From assembly GCF_001411555.2 (NCBI RefSeq), contig NC_049904.1, positions 23,015,370 to 23,079,369 on the forward strand: DNA of 64,000 nt, read 5' to 3'. Below are positions 60,381 to 64,000 of this stretch, in pieces; position 1 is the stretch's first letter; each line of letters opens with the position of its first letter. The notes beneath the pieces were generated by a model that saw only the letters and a list, made by a program, of their open reading frames with translations, was not told the origin of the DNA and searched no databases. The stretch is from Juglans regia. Its lineage: Eukaryota; Streptophyta; Magnoliopsida; Fagales; Juglandaceae. Made by a program: the position numbers and the translations under genes.

Positions 60381-60870
60381 AAGATTTGAATCGGGTAATT
60401 AGGCGTTCAACGTTCGCTAGGAAGTGCACGTGGAAGGAAAAGATATATGGTTTGTAGCGGAAAAGTAAAGGTTTAGTCTAAATGCTAAATATTATAGTAC
60501 TATTAATTTAATAAAACTCATAAATGTATTTCCACAATATCCACATGATACTTCATTCCTTAAATAATTATACACATGTCTAATTGCTTGATTTGTAAAC
60601 CCCAAATAAGGTCGATCGAATACACTTTGTCGTCTGACTACTATTTACAAGTACAATTTTCATAGGTAGACAAGTCCTACAATAAAAAATAGACCTACTA
60701 GCCTATTGCTCGGGCTGGGTTGGACATGGCTCAAGGAAAATAGATAGAAGTCTAGGCATGTTTTTATGTAATATATGAACTTATGTATGGTAAAAGAACT
60801 TTGTAACTTTATTTAAATGATTACAACTGCAAACACTCTTTTAATTTTCAAAATATGCTTGAGTTTTAAT
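60381..60870. other. Non-coding retroelement-like DNA
   Basis: No gene. GAAGTCTAGGCATG near 60748 also occurs near 17840, so this may be another decayed LTR of the same type as 15925-17960. Confidence 0.35.
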
Positions 60871-61276
60871 TAGGGGTGTAAGACTATTGATCCAAAACCG
60901 ATAGTCTTATTAGTTGGTTTCAGGGTATGGTTTTTCTGGACTAGATCGGACCGAGACCGACCGAATGTATATATATATATTTTTTAATATTATATATAAT
61001 ATAGTATTTTATATAGTATTTGTGTAAGTTAATTATTTAATATTCATAAACTATATATAAAATGTTAAAGAGATCACTTAATTTTAGTTTTACTAATTTA
61101 ATTAATTTTGTGTATTAATTTTTTTGTTAAAAAAAAAAGAAAAGAGGAAAAAAAAATGTTCATAGACCAAATGAACCCACCGGACCAATAACTAATGGTT
61201 TGATCCGGCAAAAATGATAGACCAAAGTTTTCGGTCCGTGACCCCTCCCAGACTGGACCAGACCAATTATATCTCT
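60871..61276. mobile_element. AGGGGTGTAA element, copy 3 (about 406 bp)
   Basis: It begins TAGGGGTGTAA and ends AATTATATCTCT, a decayed inverse of the left end. The flanks AGTTTTAAT (60862-60870) and AGTTTAATT (61277-61285) resemble a 9-bp target duplication. The interior has the same GGACCGAGACCG/CCGGACC-rich ends and AT-rich core as copy 1. Confidence 0.6.
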
Positions 61277-61285
61277 AGTTTAATT

Positions 61286-62542
61286 TTAAGATCTTTTACC
61301 CTGGGAAGGAAAAGAAACATTTTATAAATGTCAATAATTCTCATTTCATATTCTGAAACTACCTTTTAACCCCTTAAATCCCACTACAACCACGAGTATT
61401 ACATTTTTGCAACACACAACCTATTTAGTGTCAACATCCGAATGCTTGTGGCTAGCATCCAGAAATTTGACGTGGCTGAGTCAACGTTCCAACTTATTGT
61501 CCTAGGATGTAGACATAATAACTCATATCTAACTTTGTTTTCATTTTAACAGAAGATTTTTGTATTCTTAAGTTCCGACCTGTTTTATTAGGCATCATCC
61601 CTTGACATTCGTAAACATCATGATAAGTCTCATTCAGAGAGAAGAGAGAGACTCACAGGATGAGAGGGAGAGGAAGAGGATGAGGAGGGATAGAGAGTAG
61701 CGTGGGTTGGGCAGCTTTTGTTGTTTTTCATCTTGTTTTCTTTTCCTCCTCTCTTGTATGTTTTTTGCTGGGATACCCTTGCTTTATTCTACTTTATTGT
61801 ATCTTTAAAAAGAGTTGAGAGAAATACAAAATGGAATTCGAAAGAGCAAGGAGCCTCGGCCCTGCAATAGAGAGTGTGATTTCCCGGACCCTAATTGTTC
61901 AAACCGTTCTGGGTAATTCCGCTATAATGGCTTTTTGTTATTCTTTTTCCCCCTTTTTCATTGTGGCTTCGCACCAAATTAGAAAGGAGAGAAGATATCT
62001 AACAAAATCAGTTATTTTTTTCGTTAATGAGAAATGGGTCTTAACCTAATGCACAATCCCTCCCTGGAATCAGTGTAATCACACCATTACATAAGTCATC
62101 ATTAAAGTTTATCATAGTATAATATTAAATTTGACACACAAGATTCAATTGGGTGGCAACTGTAGAGCTCACTCAACATTTGCAAATGAGCATAAGCATC
62201 TTTGAGAGTGGAGTAAATACAAAAAATTTTATATACCATGCTTTGCCAAAGAAAAAGGAAAGAAAACCATCTGCATAATACTCCTATCCTTCTAAATAAT
62301 TCAACTGTCGTACACAAAAAGGTCAGCTTATTCAAAAATTTGCTGTGGTGATAAAATTAGAATGTAGTACACTCTAACCTACAAAATTGGTTTATTGTTA
62401 CCACACTATTCCTCTACCATAAGTGAGGATTTTTTTTAATAAAATTGGTAAATGATCACTATTGGATAGGTGTCCTTGACTTTTTTTTATTATTATTATT
62501 AAAAAAAAAACCATACAAAATTGGTAAGGTGAGAATGGAGAC
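61286..62542. other. Intergenic DNA, no gene recognised
   Basis: No domain found. A GA-rich stretch at 61640-61700 and the + frame at 61831-62049 (MEFERARSLGPAIESV start) are unrecognised. The part adjoining 62542 could be the 3' UTR of the NOM1-like gene on the minus strand. Confidence 0.35.
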
Positions 62543-62755
62543 TCACATGAGGATTCCTTCAGCATTATTAAGGGCTCTCTTTACAACCCTAAAATTTTCT
62601 GTGATGGCTTTATTGGTTTTCACAACTTACTCCTTGATGAAAAACTCAAAGCCATGTCTAAGACTTTCGAGCTCAGGGGGGACAGCCACACGGGTGAATA
62701 TGTTCCATATGAGCTTTATCAGGATACACAAAAAGGACCTCTACTCTACACAGTA
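62543..62755 (-). pseudogene. Last exon of a NOM1/SGD1-like MIF4G protein gene, broken
   Basis: On the minus strand the frame reads KLIWNIFTRVAVPPELESL, then FEFFIKE, then VVKTNKAITENF, ending LNNAEGILM at a TGA (62543-62545). From memory this matches the conserved C-terminus of plant NOM1/SGD1-like proteins. An in-frame TAA replaces the tyrosine codon expected after FFIKE. One extra base upstream of KLIW shifts the frame relative to a PDK-encoding stretch, and an L1 fragment abuts it upstream. It is therefore a pseudogene end; any remaining exons would lie to the right of the window. It cannot be the 3' end of the exon at 714-815, because on this strand it lies upstream of it. Confidence 0.65.
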
Positions 62756-62789
62756 CACTCAGAGAGAAAAGATCAAATTTAGTTCACAA

Positions 62790-63489
62790 TCTAGTGCTAC
62801 TCAAATAAAGGTAATACTCCATATTCGCAGAAAACTGCAAAATTTCTGCAACCAGCACCTCTTTACAACAAAAGATACCGTACCATGCCAGGAAAACTAT
62901 CTTCAAGGGCTGGTCTCCACACCATATATTGTGCCAAAATCCGATCTTAGACCCATCCTTCACTTCAAATCAAAGCCAACAATGAAAATCCCCCCACGTT
63001 CCTGGATGGCCCACTCAAAAAGAGCTTTGTTGTACGATAACAAATTTGTAACCCGCCAAGCGACCTGAAGAAATACAAGTACAAATCCTTGACCACTTGA
63101 CAAGGCAGTACTTGAATTCATCCCAACTCCTCCCACACGAAATCCTGCTGAAGTTTCTCAAGACGATGGACAAAACTAACAGGTATGAGAAATAGCAAAT
63201 TTAGCAAATCAGAAAACATACTCTTAAGTGATCCCCGCCCACCCTTGGATAAATCAAATCTGCTCCACCTAGCCAACTTGACACTCCATTTCCCAGAAGT
63301 GTCATCCCAGATAATTTTGCCTTCTAGGGAGCTCCCAACGAAGCTCAAGTACTTCATTGGTAGAGAAGACCATCCCAAGATACGAGCCAATCCTTCGATA
63401 TCATCCGCTACAATTGGAGGTAATCTTGATTTGTACAAATTAATTCTCAACCCCAACACAACTTCAAAGCACAAAAACTGACAACGCAA
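62790..63489 (-). mobile_element. L1-type LINE fragment (ORF2, C-terminal RT and beyond)
   Basis: The minus-strand frame 63489-63118 carries plant L1 RT thumb features: FEVVLGLRINLYKS, LGWSSLPMKYLSF, DLSKGGRGSL, and HRLEKLQQDFVWEELG. Downstream, to about 62790, broken frames keep FWHNIWCGDQPLK, the typical C-terminal RT-flanking motif of plant L1 ORF2. There is no endonuclease or catalytic RT core in the window. It is inserted next to the NOM1-like last exon. Confidence 0.8.
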
Positions 63490-64000
63490 TGCAACAGAGA
63501 TAAACTAGATAGGCATCACAAAAGATGAGACAAAACAAGCTCTTCATTAGTCATGGATCCCACTGAGAAGCCCGATGACCCAACTTATTATAATTGTGAA
63601 ACTTAATACCCCAAGCCGAGGCCTGTGGTTTACTAGCCCATGGATTACATTACTCATTAAGGACTTTCTTCTTAAATAATGTGAGCTGGGTATTTCTTTC
63701 TTGATTAATTTGAGTAAGCAGGCTTGCATTTAGATTTAGCTCGTTAAGCTTCAAACCCATATCCACCTCGTCTAAAGCACACTGCACCTTTTTCATTTAA
63801 AAGAGCCAGTTGTCTTCTCACTAAAACCAAGGTGTTCACAATATTGCCCTCTGCACTTTCCGGCACCATGTCCTCCTCAGGCATATCGCAGGGATCTCTA
63901 CAACAGCCTTTGTAGCTGGTAATTAGAAATATTCCTATTTCGTTGCTTGCATGCTATACCAACAAAGTTTTCGAGTTGCCCAGATTGCGCTTGTTAGAGA
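63490..64000. other. No gene recognised
   Basis: Sequence to the end of the window with no domain I recognise. It may be more of the LINE or an intron of the NOM1-like gene. Confidence 0.3.

Noticed and set aside
61831..62049. 72-codon + strand frame beginning MEFERARSLG
   Set aside because: No family recognised, no supporting splice or promoter evidence, and surrounded by non-coding DNA.
62445..63068. 207-codon + strand frame
   Set aside because: It lies opposite the minus-strand NOM1-like last exon and the L1 fragment, both of which show clear family motifs; it is a shadow.
1..64000. tRNA, rRNA or known riboswitch
   Set aside because: I saw no A/B-box cloverleaf or conserved rRNA segment; the only tRNA-related sequence is the retrotransposon primer-binding site near 36760.

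Overview
This is repeat-rich plant nuclear DNA, most likely from a woody eudicot. The evidence is introns with plant splice signals, CC-NB-LRR and LRR receptor-like resistance-type genes, plant CACTA, gypsy and copia elements, and many MITEs. The GATGAGATGAGATG-type MITEs recall walnut/hickory relatives (Fagales, Juglandaceae), but that placement is an impression from memory and was not tested.

The backbone is a decayed tandem array of a two-gene module on the + strand: a CC-NB-LRR gene (CNL) followed by a Cf-9/Ve-type LRR receptor-like protein gene (RLP). Module A holds CNL-A (5573-7694, dead) and RLP-A (25956-29974, dead), pushed about 18 kb apart by insertions. Module B holds CNL-B (38015-42974, dead and split by a CACTA transposon) and RLP-B (45265-48492). 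RLP-B is the only intact resistance-type gene and encodes 1075 aa. A third RLP locus survives only as joined flanks (about 21720-22760), and a third CNL locus only as its 3' flank (about 49560-50525).

Three related CACTA (En/Spm) elements lie at 8474-11141, about 38757-41342 and 50526-58698. Elements 1 and 3 have CACTACAACA termini and perfect 3-bp target duplications (TTG, TAA). Each carries a Transposase_24 gene whose exon-intron structure I could resolve, and arrays of the palindromic motif ACGTTCGAACGT. Element 3 also carries a broken minus-strand gene resembling the PF20167-type plant transposon protein, an AT-rich tandem array and a near-perfect 178-bp hairpin. None carries a TNP2-type catalytic transposase, so all look non-autonomous.

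Other repeats are: a complete but mutated Ty3/gypsy chromodomain element on the minus strand (31834-37168, two 400-bp LTRs); a copia gag/protease fragment (about 17960-19515); a second copia gag fragment (about 60085-60350); a 3-kb solo-LTR-like element (12936-15924) whose empty site can be read at a second locus in the window; an L1-type LINE fragment (about 62790-63489, minus); several MITEs; and a 90-bp tandem array (about 2990-3450). Pieces of a NOM1/SGD1-like MIF4G gene lie near both ends of the window (714-815 and 62543-62755, minus), which suggests the resistance cluster sits beside a duplicated housekeeping gene. I saw no tRNA, rRNA or CRISPR array.
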